A stretch of DNA of 64,000 nt, taken from the NCBI RefSeq assembly GCF_900156685.1, contig NZ_FTOJ01000006.1:124001-188000 (forward strand). Direction: 5' to 3'. The stretch is from Chryseobacterium piscicola. Lineage in GTDB: Bacteria; Bacteroidota; Bacteroidia; Flavobacteriales; Weeksellaceae. The notes under the pieces are model-generated. The model was given only the letters and a program-made list of their open reading frames with translations. It was not told the origin of the DNA and searched no databases. This document shows positions 44,132 to 51,921 of this stretch, one piece after another; position 1 is the first letter of the stretch; every line of letters begins with the position of its first letter. A program made the translations under genes and the position numbers.

Positions 44132-45148
44132 TTATTTCACGCTGTCAATTCGCATGAATTCTTCAGCTTTCTCTACCATATCTATGCTTCCAGCAAAAAA
44201 TGGGATTCTTTGGTGTAGTTCTGTAGGCTCCACTTCCATGATTCTTCTGAAACCATCTGTAGCTTTACCACCGGCTTGCTCAGCCAAAAATGCCATTGGA
44301 TTACATTCGTATAGCAATCTCAGTTTTCCGTTTGGAGACTGGCCATAAGATGGATAGATATAAATACCTCCTTTTAACATATTTCTATGAAAATCTGCAA
44401 CTAATGAACCAATATATCTTGATGTATAAGGACGGTCTCCTTCTTCCATCTGGCAATATTTCAGGTAATTTTTAACTCCTTGAGGAAATTTAATGTAATT
44501 ACCTTCGTTTATGGAATAAATTTTTCCTGTTTTTGGGAACGTCATATTGGGATGAGAAAGGTAATAAGTACCTAATGACGGATCTAAAGTGAATCCATTT
44601 ACTCCGTTTCCTGTAGTGTAAACAATCATCGTTGAAGAACCGTAAATAACATATCCTGCAGCAATTTGATTAATACCTTTCTGCAAGAAATCTTCTAGCT
44701 GAACTGGAGTTCCTGGCTCTGTAACTCTTCTGTAAATTGAAAAAATTGTTCCTACAGAAACGTTAACATCAATATTTGAAGAACCATCTAGAGGATCGAT
44801 TAATACAACATATTTACTTAAATGGCCGTTTTCACCGCATTTAATATCAATAAAATCGTCGTTTTCTTCAGAAGCAATTCCACAAACGACTTCTCTTTGA
44901 GAGAGTGCAGTGATAAAAATATCATTGGCAATGACGTCTAGCTTTTGCTGCTCTTCCCCCTGAATATTTTGATTTCCTGCCGCGCCCGTTATATCTACAA
45001 TCCCGGCTTTGTTTACTTCTCTGTTTACTACTTTCGAAGCAAGCCTTATTGCACTTAATAATCTAGAAAATTCTCCGGTAGAATACTGAAAATCCTCTTG
45101 TTTATCTATAAGAAACTCACCTAATGTCTGTAATGACTGCTCTGACAT
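44132..45148 (-). CDS. fbp: Class I fructose-1,6-bisphosphatase
   Basis: Gluconeogenic phosphatase of 338 residues, hydrolysing fructose 1,6-bisphosphate to fructose 6-phosphate. The active-site block [28 protein letters not shown] (metal-binding DPLDGSS), [35 protein letters not shown] and [17 protein letters not shown] are all intact. The start at 45148 ([13 protein letters not shown]) fits the family. It leads a two-gene unit with menC. Confidence 0.96.
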   Translation of the reverse strand: MSEQSLQTLGEFLIDKQEDFQYSTGEFSRLLSAIRLASKVVNREVNKAGIVDITGAAGNQNIQGEEQQKLDVIANDIFITALSQREVVCGIASEENDDFIDIKCGENGHLSKYVVLIDPLDGSSNIDVNVSVGTIFSIYRRVTEPGTPVQLEDFLQKGINQIAAGYVIYGSSTMIVYTTGNGVNGFTLDPSLGTYYLSHPNMTFPKTGKIYSINEGNYIKFPQGVKNYLKYCQMEEGDRPYTSRYIGSLVADFHRNMLKGGIYIYPSYGQSPNGKLRLLYECNPMAFLAEQAGGKATDGFRRIMEVEPTELHQRIPFFAGSIDMVEKAEEFMRIDSVK

Positions 45149-45403
45149 AATTTTTTTTAATAAATCGGTTTTGCCAAATATCGTAAAATTTAAAGACTAT
45201 ATAAAGTAAATATCAATATTTTAGTTATCACTTGAATATCAATACCTTAACAAGGTAAATCTAATGAAATCTAATTTATTTTATTAAATTTAAATTAAAA
45301 AAATCACTAAAAACAGATCTTAGGAAGTGATTATGTGAATTTTAAATAAAAAAATGAAAATTACTATCCAAAGACAAGCCTTTCATATATCGTTGTAAAT
45401 TTA
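45149..45403. other. Divergent intergenic region between fbp and aspartate kinase
   Basis: AT-rich region carrying the promoters of both neighbours. On the minus strand a degenerate -7-like box precedes fbp; the plus-strand box is listed separately. No gene is seen. Confidence 0.4.
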
Positions 45404-45411
45404 TAATTTTG
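45404..45411 (+). promoter_or_regulatory. -7 box of the aspartate kinase promoter
   Basis: TAATTTTG, exact TAnnTTTG, 57 bp before the ATG at 45469. There is no TTG at 19-21 bp upstream. Confidence 0.45.
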
Positions 45412-45468
45412 ACCTCCGTAAAAAAACCCGAATGATTTTTATATAACAATTTTATTCTTAACAATTTA

Positions 45469-46707
45469 ATGAAAATTTTCAAGTTTGGTGGTGCATCTGT
45501 AAAAGATGCAGAAGGTGTAAAAAATGTATCTGCAGTATTGGAAAGCCAAGGCTTTTCTAAATGCCTGCTTGTGATCTCTGCAATGGGGAAAACAACAAAT
45601 GAGTTGGAGAAAGTTGTAGAATTTTACTTCAAAAAAGACAACTACCAAAATGAAATTGAAAAGATAAAACGAAAACACACTGAGATTGCCGAAGGTTTAT
45701 TTCCTGAAAACCATCCTGTTTTTGCAGAAATCAATCTTTTTTTTGATGATATAGATTCTTTTCTGAGAAGAAACAAATCACCAAATTACAACTTCGTCTA
45801 CGATCAGGTTGTAAGTTGCGGCGAAATGATTTCTACAAAAATAGTAAGTGAATATCTGAACGAAATTCAGTTTACCAACCAATGGCTAGACGCCAGAGAT
45901 TATATACAGACTGACAATTCTTACAGAGAAGGTATGGTGGATTGGGGGAAAACTGAAGAACTGATTTCTCATCTAAACAAAGAAATTTGCTATGTAACAC
46001 AAGGCTTCATTGGTTCAGACGATAATAATTTTACGGTAACGTTGGGAAGAGAAGGATCAGATTATTCTGGGGCAATTTTCGCCTATTGTTTAGACGCTGA
46101 TGCCATGACTATTTGGAAAGACGTTCCAGGTGTAATGACTGGAGATCCAAGGAAATTTAACGAAGTAACGTTGCTCTCCAATATCTCTTATGAAGAAGCA
46201 ATAGAAATGGCCTATTACGGAGCGAGTGTAATTCATCCAAAAACATTACAGCCACTTCAGCAGAAAAACATTCCTTTTTATGTGAAATCTTTTTTAGAAC
46301 CTACAGAAGCTGGAACTAAAGTTGGTTTTTCCGATAAAAATCAAAACGAAGAATCTTACATTTTAAAAGAAAATCAAACCTTGCTCAAAATCTCCACAAG
46401 AGACTTCTCTTTCATTGCAGAAGATCACATGAGCCAGGTTTTCGGATTTTTATCTAAATACAAAATTAAGGTTTCATTGATGCAAAATTCAGCAATTTCA
46501 TTAGCTTTATGTCTTGAAGACAAATTCGGGAGAGCAGATGATTTGAATGCTGAATTGCAGAAAGAATTTAAAACTGAAATGATCAAAAATGTATCTTTAT
46601 TTACCGTAAGACACGCAAAGAAAGAGAACATCGATCAATTTTACCAACAAAAAAACGTGCTTTTGGAGCAAATCTCTAAAAACACTTTGCAGATGGTAAC
46701 ACAATAA
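45469..46707 (+). CDS. Aspartate kinase
   Basis: First enzyme of the aspartate pathway (Lys, Thr, Met, DAP), phosphorylating aspartate; 412 residues. The N-terminal KFGGASVKDAEGVKNV is the kinase signature; VTLGREGSDYSGAIFAYCLDADAMTIWKDVPGVMTGDPR is the ATP/aspartate-binding region. The C-terminal ACT region (LLKISTRDFSFIAEDHMSQVFGFLSKYKIKVSLMQNSAISLALCLED) allows feedback control, usually by lysine or threonine. It is monofunctional (no homoserine dehydrogenase fusion). The next gene follows 21 bp after its stop. Confidence 0.94.
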   Translation: MKIFKFGGASVKDAEGVKNVSAVLESQGFSKCLLVISAMGKTTNELEKVVEFYFKKDNYQNEIEKIKRKHTEIAEGLFPENHPVFAEINLFFDDIDSFLRRNKSPNYNFVYDQVVSCGEMISTKIVSEYLNEIQFTNQWLDARDYIQTDNSYREGMVDWGKTEELISHLNKEICYVTQGFIGSDDNNFTVTLGREGSDYSGAIFAYCLDADAMTIWKDVPGVMTGDPRKFNEVTLLSNISYEEAIEMAYYGASVIHPKTLQPLQQKNIPFYVKSFLEPTEAGTKVGFSDKNQNEESYILKENQTLLKISTRDFSFIAEDHMSQVFGFLSKYKIKVSLMQNSAISLALCLEDKFGRADDLNAELQKEFKTEMIKNVSLFTVRHAKKENIDQFYQQKNVLLEQISKNTLQMVTQ

Positions 46708-46728
46708 AACTAATTGCGACTAAAAAAC

Positions 46729-48570
46729 ATGAGTTTAATATCGAAAAATGATCTTATAAAAGCTTCCGGATTAGGACGTTTTGGTTTTTTCAAAAACCCT
46801 ATAGCGTCTGCTGTAATGAGCCTCACAAAAATAAATGAGGTGAACAAGCTTTATGACAAACTTAAAGACAAAACAGATAAAGATTTTTTCGATTCTTTTG
46901 TAAAAGAAAGAAATTTAAGCTACATCGTTTTTGAAGAAGATCTTGCCAAAATACCCAAAACAGGACCTTTTATATTGGTTTCTAATCATCCCCTTGGTGC
47001 AATAGACGGGATTTTGATGTGCAAAATACTGTCTGAAATACGACCAGACTTTAAAGTAATGGGAAACTTTCTTTTAGAAAAAATCAAACCGATGGAACCT
47101 TATGTAATTCCGGTTAATCCGTTTGAAAAAAGAAAAGATGCTTACAATAGCTCTTCTGGTATGCGTGGCACTTTAAAACATCTTGAAAATGGAGGTTGCG
47201 TGGGAATCTTCCCTGCAGGTGAGGTTTCTAATAAAAACAATCCTTATGGAGAAATTCTGGATAAAGAATGGGAAACACCGGCACTTAAGCTCATCAAAAT
47301 GGCTAAAGTACCTGTAGTACCGATGTATTTTCACGCTAAGAACAGCAGAGTTTTCTATCAAGTTGCCAAGCTTCATCCAAATCTTCAAACCATTATGCTT
47401 CCATCTGAAATGATGAAAGACAGAGAAGATCCTATCAGAATAAGAATTGGCAAACCTATTACTGTAAAAGTACTTGATGATAGTGAAAACATTGAAGAAC
47501 TCGGCGAATTCTTACGCAGAAAAGTCTATATGATGAAGTCTTATTATGAGAAAAGAAAATCGCTTGCTCAAGTCATTAATCTTAAAAATTTATCGCTGAA
47601 ATTCCCTCTTTTAAAGGAAGAAAACATTGTACAAAACATTATCGATGAAACTCCCAAAGAAGACTTGATAAAAGATATATCTAAACTGAGAGGAACAGAT
47701 AAAATGCTTTTCAGTAATGGGAATTATGAAATTTATTTTACCGCATACGAAGAAATTCCGTCTGTGATGAGAGAAATAGGCAGACAGAGAGAACTTACGT
47801 TTCGTGCAGTGGGCGAAGGCAGCAATATGCCTTTTGATCTTGATGAATACGACAAACACTACCACCACTTATTCTTATGGGATAATGCTGCAGAGAAACT
47901 AGCTGGAGCATACAGAATGGCATTAGGTAAAGATGTTATGAAAAAATTCGGGATTAAAGGGTTTTACACAAGTTCTTTGTTTGAATTTGAGCAAGACATC
48001 CATCCTTTTTTCAAAAAAGTAATTGAAATGGGAAGAGCTTATATTTGTGAAGAATATCAGCAAAAACCTCTTCCATTATTTCTTTTATGGAGAGGAATTG
48101 TGCATGTGTGTTTAAGAAACCCCGATCACAAGTTTTTGATGGGAGGAGTAAGTATTTCTAATAAATTTTCTGAATTTTCAAAATCTTTGATGATTGAATT
48201 CATGCGTTCCAACTATTACGATTCAGCTGTAGCTCAATACATTACACCAAAAAACGAATTCAAAGTAAAACTTAGAGATCGAGACAAGCATTTGTTTTTG
48301 GATGAGATGGAGTCTGACCTAAATAAATTAGATAAAATCATTGATGACCTTGAGCCTGAATTGAGAATGCCTGTTTTAATAAAAAAATACATCAAACAAA
48401 ATGCAAAGGTAATCGCCTTTAATGTTGACCCCAATTTTAATGATGCAATTGACGGGTTGATGTATATAAGAATCAGCGATCTCCCAGAAAGTACTATAAA
48501 ACCTGTTTTAGAGGAAATGAGCGAGCAAATAAGAAAAGAGCAAGAAAATAATCAAGCTGAAAATCAGTAA
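46729..48570 (+). CDS. Bifunctional acyltransferase, OlsF-like aminolipid synthase
   Basis: Protein of 613 residues that fuses two domains. The N-terminal half is a lysophospholipid acyltransferase domain (NHPLGAIDG in place of the HX4D motif, FPAGEVSNK as the phosphate-binding motif; about 80-290). The C-terminal half is a hemolysin-like GNAT domain (LTFRAVGEGSNMPFDLDEYDKHYHHLFLWDNAAEKLAGAYRMALG, about 350-600). This order is that of OlsF, which makes ornithine lipid by N- and then O-acylation, and of the glycine-lipid synthases of Bacteroidota. The amino-acid headgroup (ornithine, glycine or another) cannot be read from sequence. ATG 46729 is preferred over an in-frame TTG at 46714. Confidence 0.85.
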   Translation: MSLISKNDLIKASGLGRFGFFKNPIASAVMSLTKINEVNKLYDKLKDKTDKDFFDSFVKERNLSYIVFEEDLAKIPKTGPFILVSNHPLGAIDGILMCKILSEIRPDFKVMGNFLLEKIKPMEPYVIPVNPFEKRKDAYNSSSGMRGTLKHLENGGCVGIFPAGEVSNKNNPYGEILDKEWETPALKLIKMAKVPVVPMYFHAKNSRVFYQVAKLHPNLQTIMLPSEMMKDREDPIRIRIGKPITVKVLDDSENIEELGEFLRRKVYMMKSYYEKRKSLAQVINLKNLSLKFPLLKEENIVQNIIDETPKEDLIKDISKLRGTDKMLFSNGNYEIYFTAYEEIPSVMREIGRQRELTFRAVGEGSNMPFDLDEYDKHYHHLFLWDNAAEKLAGAYRMALGKDVMKKFGIKGFYTSSLFEFEQDIHPFFKKVIEMGRAYICEEYQQKPLPLFLLWRGIVHVCLRNPDHKFLMGGVSISNKFSEFSKSLMIEFMRSNYYDSAVAQYITPKNEFKVKLRDRDKHLFLDEMESDLNKLDKIIDDLEPELRMPVLIKKYIKQNAKVIAFNVDPNFNDAIDGLMYIRISDLPESTIKPVLEEMSEQIRKEQENNQAENQ

Positions 48571-48605
48571 GTTTTTATTTAAACTCAAAAAAGTTTCATT
48601 AATAT

Positions 48606-48636
48606 TTGTTTCATATCTCAAAACTTCCTACTTTTG
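48606..48636 (+). promoter_or_regulatory. Promoter of tRNA-Phe
   Basis: TTG (48606-48608), 20 bp, TACTTTTG (48629-48636): a full Bacteroidota promoter about 30 bp before the tRNA 5' end. Confidence 0.75.
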
Positions 48637-48667
48637 CATCACTTTAAAACAACGAAGTAAAAAGAAT

Positions 48668-48740
48668 GGTTTCTTAGCTCAGTTGGTAGAGCAATGGATT
48701 GAAAATCCATGTGTCCCTGGTTCGATTCCTGGAGAAACCA
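48668..48740 (+). tRNA. tRNA-Phe (GAA), copy 1
   Basis: Complete cloverleaf: acceptor GGTTTCT / AGAAACC with discriminator A, D arm GCTC...GAGC, anticodon arm ATGGA-TTGAAAA-TCCAT (anticodon GAA), T arm CCTGG-TTCGATT-CCTGG. CCA is not encoded. It has its own promoter and is followed by a terminator. Confidence 0.97.
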
Positions 48741-48741
48741 C

Positions 48742-48778
48742 AAAAAACCGCCTTACAACCATAGGCGGTTTTTTATTC
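48742..48778 (+). terminator. Terminator after tRNA-Phe copy 1
   Basis: Perfect 11 bp stem AAAAAACCGCC (48742-48752) / GGCGGTTTTTT (48764-48774) with T-rich tail. Confidence 0.85.
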
Positions 48779-48814
48779 CAAACTTGAAACTTTGCTTAAA
48801 GTACAAAACCCAAT

Positions 48815-48887
48815 GGTTTCTTAGCTCAGTTGGTAGAGCAATGGATTGAAAATCCATGTGTCCCTGGTTCGATTCCTGGAGAAACCA
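48815..48887 (+). tRNA. tRNA-Phe (GAA), copy 2
   Basis: Identical in all 73 bases to copy 1, 147 bp downstream. Its last 16 bases plus downstream DNA recur at 53522, marking this tRNA as the integration site of the island that follows. No independent full promoter is evident, so it may depend on readthrough or use a weak box (AAACTTTG at 48787-48794). Confidence 0.97.
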
Positions 48888-48948
48888 CTTAAAACCACAC
48901 TTTGCGGAGCGTGGTTTTTTTGTTTTTAAACATTTGAGTATTTTTAAT
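48872..48948 (+). repeat. Left 77 bp direct repeat, att-like (tRNA-Phe 3' end)
   Basis: Begins ATTCCTGGAGAAACCA, the last 16 bases of tRNA-Phe copy 2, and continues through the terminator to TATTTTTAAT. Matches 53522-53598 with one mismatch (G at 48906 versus T at 53556). This is the arrangement expected of attL and attR after integration at a tRNA 3' end. Confidence 0.85.
48891..48925 (+). terminator. Terminator after tRNA-Phe copy 2
   Basis: AAAACCAC (48891-48898) / GTGGTTTT (48911-48918) followed by TTTGTTTTT. It lies inside the att-like repeat and so is duplicated at 53541-53575. Confidence 0.8.
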
Positions 48949-48958
48949 GAATCAATAT

Positions 48959-49020
48959 CAAAACTTGGGGACTAGGCAAAAAGCTTAGACAACCTAAACA
49001 AGAAAAATGCTTTATCCCGC
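48959..49020 (+). repeat. 62 bp direct repeat, copy 1
   Basis: Begins CAAAACTTGGGG and ends GCTTTATCCCGC. Matches 49065-49126 except one base (A at 48971). Unrelated to the 270 bp elements; origin unknown. Confidence 0.85.
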
Positions 49021-49064
49021 ACACCTCTTAGTTGCAATCTGAAGTTTTTTATTTGGATCAATTC

Positions 49065-49126
49065 CAAAACTTGGGGGCTAGGCAAAAAGCTTAGACAACC
49101 TAAACAAGAAAAATGCTTTATCCCGC
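49065..49126 (+). repeat. 62 bp direct repeat, copy 2
   Basis: Second copy, 106 bp downstream of the first. It is followed by CCTCGCTG, which resembles the outer end of the 270 bp elements. Confidence 0.85.
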
Positions 49127-49141
49127 CCCTCGCTGCCGAAT

Positions 49142-49192
49142 CCCGCTGCGCAAAGTCTCCCGACTTTGTGCAAGAACTATAAAGCACAGATT
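49142..49192 (+). mobile_element. Left-end fragment of the 270 bp element (C/E subtype)
   Basis: The first 51 bp of an element (CCCGCTGCGCAAAGTCTCCC, GTGCAAGAACTATAAAGCACAGATT) directly abutting the next complete copy at 49193. It belongs to the sequence subtype of copies C and E, so one copy has inserted into or recombined with another. Confidence 0.8.
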
Positions 49193-49465
49193 CCCGCTGC
49201 GCGAAGTCTCCCGACTTTGAGCAACAACCTTTGAAGCACAGATTATGTTCTGTGCTTTTTATATATTCAAACATAAAAATTTATAAATTTGAAAAAAACA
49301 TAAAATGAAAGAAGGTTACATCATAAGAGATCAGGGCTCATTAAAATTGAATTAGCAGATAATCCAATCATTTTGATGTTACCAAAACAAATGAATTTTG
49401 GAAATATAGTAATTATGATAAAGATTAATAGTTTGCTCAAAGTCAGGAGACTTTGCGCAGCGAGG
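49193..49465 (+). mobile_element. RAYT-derived MITE-like element, copy A (273 bp)
   Basis: Left end CCCGCTGCGCGAAGTCTCCC and right end AGGAGACTTTGCGCAGCGAGG are imperfect inverted copies over about 32 bp. Each arm folds into its own hairpin (AAGTC/GACTT core). Inside are an intrinsic terminator (GCACAGA..TCTGTGC plus T5, 49236-49261), a TAAATTTG promoter box (49284-49291), and a 16-codon frame MKEGYIIRDQGSLKLN (49305-49355). The other reading frame, after one lost base, continues ADNPIIDVTKTNEFWKYS in sister copies. I recall MKEGYxIRDQ as the start of Bacteroidota RAYT/Y1 transposases, so this is an internally deleted, non-autonomous derivative (inference). Confidence 0.75.
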
Positions 49466-49479
49466 GTAATGCGCCATCT

Positions 49480-49749
49480 CCCGCTGCGCGAAGTCTCCCG
49501 ACTTTGAGCAACAACCTTTGAAGCACAGATTATGTTCTGTGCTTTTTATATATTCAAACATAAAAATTTAAAATTTGAAAAAAACATAAAATGAAAGAAG
49601 GTTACATCATAAGAGATCAGGGCTCATTAAAATTGAATTAGCAGATAATCCAATCATTGATGTTACCAAAACAAATGAATTTTGGAAATATAGTAATTAT
49701 GATAAAGATTAATAGTTTGCTCAAAGTCAGGAGACTTTGCGCAGCGAGG
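49480..49749 (+). mobile_element. RAYT-derived MITE-like element, copy B (270 bp)
   Basis: Same orientation and subtype as copy A, 14 bp after it. It lacks one base in the promoter-like A/T stretch and two in the TTTTGATG segment; the latter change restores the frame reading IIDVTKTNEFWKYSNYDKD, the apparent C-terminus of the ancestral ORF. Confidence 0.75.
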
Positions 49750-49780
49750 GGATTTTCACTTTTAAAAAAATATTAAAAAA

Positions 49781-50020
49781 ATGGATATTAAAATAAAAAC
49801 ATTAAAATATTTCAATCTGACTAAGAAAAATGGAAGAAGTTATAGTGATTTAATATCATTAGATAGATACTTAGTAAACGTTGAAAAAGAGAGAATTTAT
49901 TTAGGCGAATTTTTAATTGCTGAAATAGATAAAATGATCACACAAGGTTTAATTGATAAAAAAAATGAAAAATATTCTATAACTGATAAGGGAACTGAAT
50001 ATTTGATGGAGTTTAAATAA
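49781..50020 (+). CDS. Small winged-helix-like protein in a cassette
   Basis: Protein of 79 residues, 31 bp after element B. The C-terminal half (DKMITQGLIDKKNEKYSITDKGTEYLMEFK) has the appearance of a winged-helix recognition helix and wing; no family is certain. It could be an immunity protein of a lost toxin or a small regulator. A/T-rich codon use matches its surroundings. It is the only complete gene in the cassette between elements B and C. Confidence 0.55.
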   Translation: MDIKIKTLKYFNLTKKNGRSYSDLISLDRYLVNVEKERIYLGEFLIAEIDKMITQGLIDKKNEKYSITDKGTEYLMEFK

Positions 50021-50036
50021 ATAATTATATTAAACT

Positions 50037-50104
50037 ATGAATTATATTGAATGTTTTTTTTCAAAATATGATTATTTTCAATTCAAAAGCTATTTTTATG
50101 AAAA
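50037..50104 (+). pseudogene. 5' fragment of a gene cut by element C
   Basis: ATG at 50037, 17 bp after the preceding stop, opens MNYIECFFSKYDYFQFKSYF and four more residues, and then runs into the left end of element C at 50105. Beyond that the frame encodes only element sequence. The rest of the gene is missing. Unrecognised. Confidence 0.5.
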
Positions 50105-50374
50105 CCCGCTGCGCAAAGTCTCCCGACTTTGTGCAAGAACTATAAAGCACAGATTCCAAGTTTGTGCTTTTTATATATTCAAACATAAAAATTTAAAATT
50201 TGAAAAAAACATAAAATGAAAGAAGGTTACATCATAAGAGATCAGGGCTCATTAAAATTGAATTAGCAGATAATCCAATCATTGATGTTACCAAAACAAA
50301 TGAATTTTGGAAATATAGTAATTATGATAAAGATTAATAGTTTGCTCAAAGTCAGGAGACTTTGCGCAGCGAGG
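50105..50374 (+). mobile_element. RAYT-derived MITE-like element, copy C (270 bp)
   Basis: Second sequence subtype: left arm ...CAAAGTCTCCCGACTTTGTG, then AGAACTATAAAGCACAGATTCC; the terminator hairpin is GCACA..TGTGC. The internal ORF relic and right end are the same as in copy B. Same orientation as all others. Confidence 0.75.
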
Positions 50375-50397
50375 AAGGAAAACTCCCTAAAGGTTAC

Positions 50398-50670
50398 CCC
50401 GCTGCGCGAAGTCTCCCGACTTTGAGCAACAACCTTTGAAGCACAGATTATGTTCTGTGCTTTTTATATATTCAAACATAAAAATTTATAAATTTGAAAA
50501 AAACATAAAATGAAAGAAGGTTACATCATAAGAGATCAGGGCTCATTAAAATTGAATTAGCAGATAATCCAATCATTTTGATGTTACCAAAACAAATGAA
50601 TTTTGGAAATATAGTAATTATGATAAAGATTAATAGTTTGCTCAAAGTCAGGAGACTTTGCGCAGCGAGG
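50398..50670 (+). mobile_element. RAYT-derived MITE-like element, copy D (273 bp)
   Basis: Subtype A/B, 23 bp after copy C. Base for base like copy A, including TAAATTTG and the TTTTGATG segment. Its right end touches the truncated metallopeptidase reading frame with no spacer. A plus-strand frame from ATG 50578 inside the element reads straight into that toxin fragment. Confidence 0.75.
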
Positions 50671-51114
50671 CGTTTATTACAGGAAACCTTTGATGTCGGA
50701 GTAAAATTTGTAGATCAAAACCCAGCTTTAAAAGCAAAATTAAAAGACTGGACCGCAAGAAGGGTCGCAGGATCTTTTAATATGGTAGAAGGAATAATGT
50801 ATTTGCGAAAAAGTGTTACAGCCTATACAGTACAACATGAAATGTTCCATATGAAACTGTGGTACAAAATGACCAAAGAGTTTCCGGATTTAAAAGGTCT
50901 TTTCGAGAAAACTTTAGGCTATGAAAACCGCTTATTTCATGAAGAATATGTATTAGCACAATTTATGAAGAATCCAAGTAAATGGAAAGATTTGGATTTA
51001 TTGAATGACTTAAAAGAAATAAACAGATTAAGAGATTTAAAAAAAATGAACAAGGTCGATCTGCAGTATTTTAAAAATTGGAATTTAGAACAAGAATTAT
51101 TAAAATTTAAATAA
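50671..51114 (+). pseudogene. C-terminal zincin metallopeptidase toxin domain, 5' end lost
   Basis: 147 codons beginning at the element D border (RLLQETFDVGVKFVDQNPAL). The segment TAYTVQHEMFHMKLWYK holds the HExxH zinc motif (H56-H60 of the fragment), and FHEEYVLAQF downstream offers a third ligand. The pattern matches the zincin-like (Tox-MPTase4-type) C-terminal domains of bacterial polymorphic toxins as I remember them. The large N-terminal delivery part is absent. Frame is open from within element D, which could supply a surrogate start at 50578 or 50620. The 108-residue partner gene starts 1 bp after its stop. Confidence 0.65.
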
Positions 51115-51115
51115 T

Positions 51116-51442
51116 ATGGAAAAAGATGAGAAAGTAATAGAAATCTCAAAAAAAGTATTAACCGATTTTGGAAGAGAATATTTTGAGAATACTTTTAAGG
51201 TTTACTCCCCTCAAAAAGTCAAAGAATTGAATATTGATCAATTTAATTTTGATGTTTGGGAAACGATTGTCAATGTACCTGATGAGCAATTTGGCGGTCA
51301 AAGTCCATATTTCATTTTCTTCAAAAATGATACACTAGAACCTTTTATGTTTCATGATAGTGGTGCAGAAGGAAGAACTCCTAATTTAAAAATTATCAAA
51401 AAAAATGGTAAATATGGAATAGGAGATGAATGGACTGGATAA
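51116..51442 (+). CDS. Probable immunity protein for the metallopeptidase toxin
   Basis: Soluble protein of 108 residues with no signal peptide, starting 1 bp after the toxin-fragment stop (TAATATG). Such coupling to a toxin tail, small size and mixed alpha/beta composition are typical of polymorphic-toxin immunity proteins. No family is recognised; FGGQSPYFIFFKNDTLEPFMFH is its most distinctive stretch. Immunity role is inferred from position. Confidence 0.6.
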   Translation: MEKDEKVIEISKKVLTDFGREYFENTFKVYSPQKVKELNIDQFNFDVWETIVNVPDEQFGGQSPYFIFFKNDTLEPFMFHDSGAEGRTPNLKIIKKNGKYGIGDEWTG

Positions 51443-51451
51443 AATTGTTAA

Positions 51452-51621
51452 GTTGGTGTAAAAGCCAACTTTTATCATTTAAAATTTGCACAAACTTCAA
51501 GAAATATTTTCCGTGAGATGTTGGCATTATTCTCCAGAGTTTTGGACGAATTGAATGTAGTGGGTGAAATGTTAAAGCAAAATGCTAAAAAAGTTGGAAA
51601 ATGGAGTTTGGAAGATATTCC
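51452..51621 (+). pseudogene. Internal fragment of another large protein, cut by element E
   Basis: An open frame without a proper 5' end (after a stop at 51449-51451) reads YHLKFAQTSRNIFREMLALF and continues with SRVLDELNVVGEMLKQNAKK up to the left end of element E at 51622. It looks helical and resembles the pre-toxin region of large exported toxins, but I cannot prove this. Confidence 0.45.
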
Positions 51622-51893
51622 CCCGCTGCGCAAAGTCTCCCGACTTTGTGCAAGAACTATAAAGCACAGATTCCAAGTTTGTGCTTTTTATATATTCAAA
51701 CATAAAAATTTAAAATTTGAAAAAAACATAAAATGAAAGAAGGTTACATCATAAGAGATCAGGGCTCATTAAAATTGAATTAGCAGATAATCCAATCATT
51801 TTAATGTTACCAAAACAAATGAATTTTGGAAATATAGTAATTATGATAAAGATTAATAGTTTGCTCAAAGTCAGGAGACTTTGCGCAGCGAGG
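51622..51893 (+). mobile_element. RAYT-derived MITE-like element, copy E (272 bp)
   Basis: Subtype C, with the TTTTAATG variant in the deleted-ORF region. Inserted directly into the frame described at 51452. The segment that follows repeats the last 19 bases of an element. Confidence 0.75.
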
Positions 51894-51902
51894 GGGATCA
51901 GC

Positions 51903-51921
51903 GAGACTTTGCGCAGCGAGG
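51903..51921 (+). repeat. Right-end fragment of the 270 bp element
   Basis: GAGACTTTGCGCAGCGAGG, identical to the last 19 bases of the complete elements, 9 bp after copy E. It directly abuts the effector-tail frame at 51922. Confidence 0.8.

Noticed and set aside
48972..49274. Minus-strand 100-codon ORF through repeats
   Set aside because: It runs through the 62 bp repeats, element fragments and the hairpins of copy A, has repetitive composition from those repeats and no conserved motif.
49142..51921. The regular repeats look like a CRISPR array at first sight
   Set aside because: Repeats are about 270 bp with inverted ends and carry an ORF relic; intervals range from 14 bp to nearly 1 kb and contain genes, unlike uniform CRISPR spacers. 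No cas gene is near.
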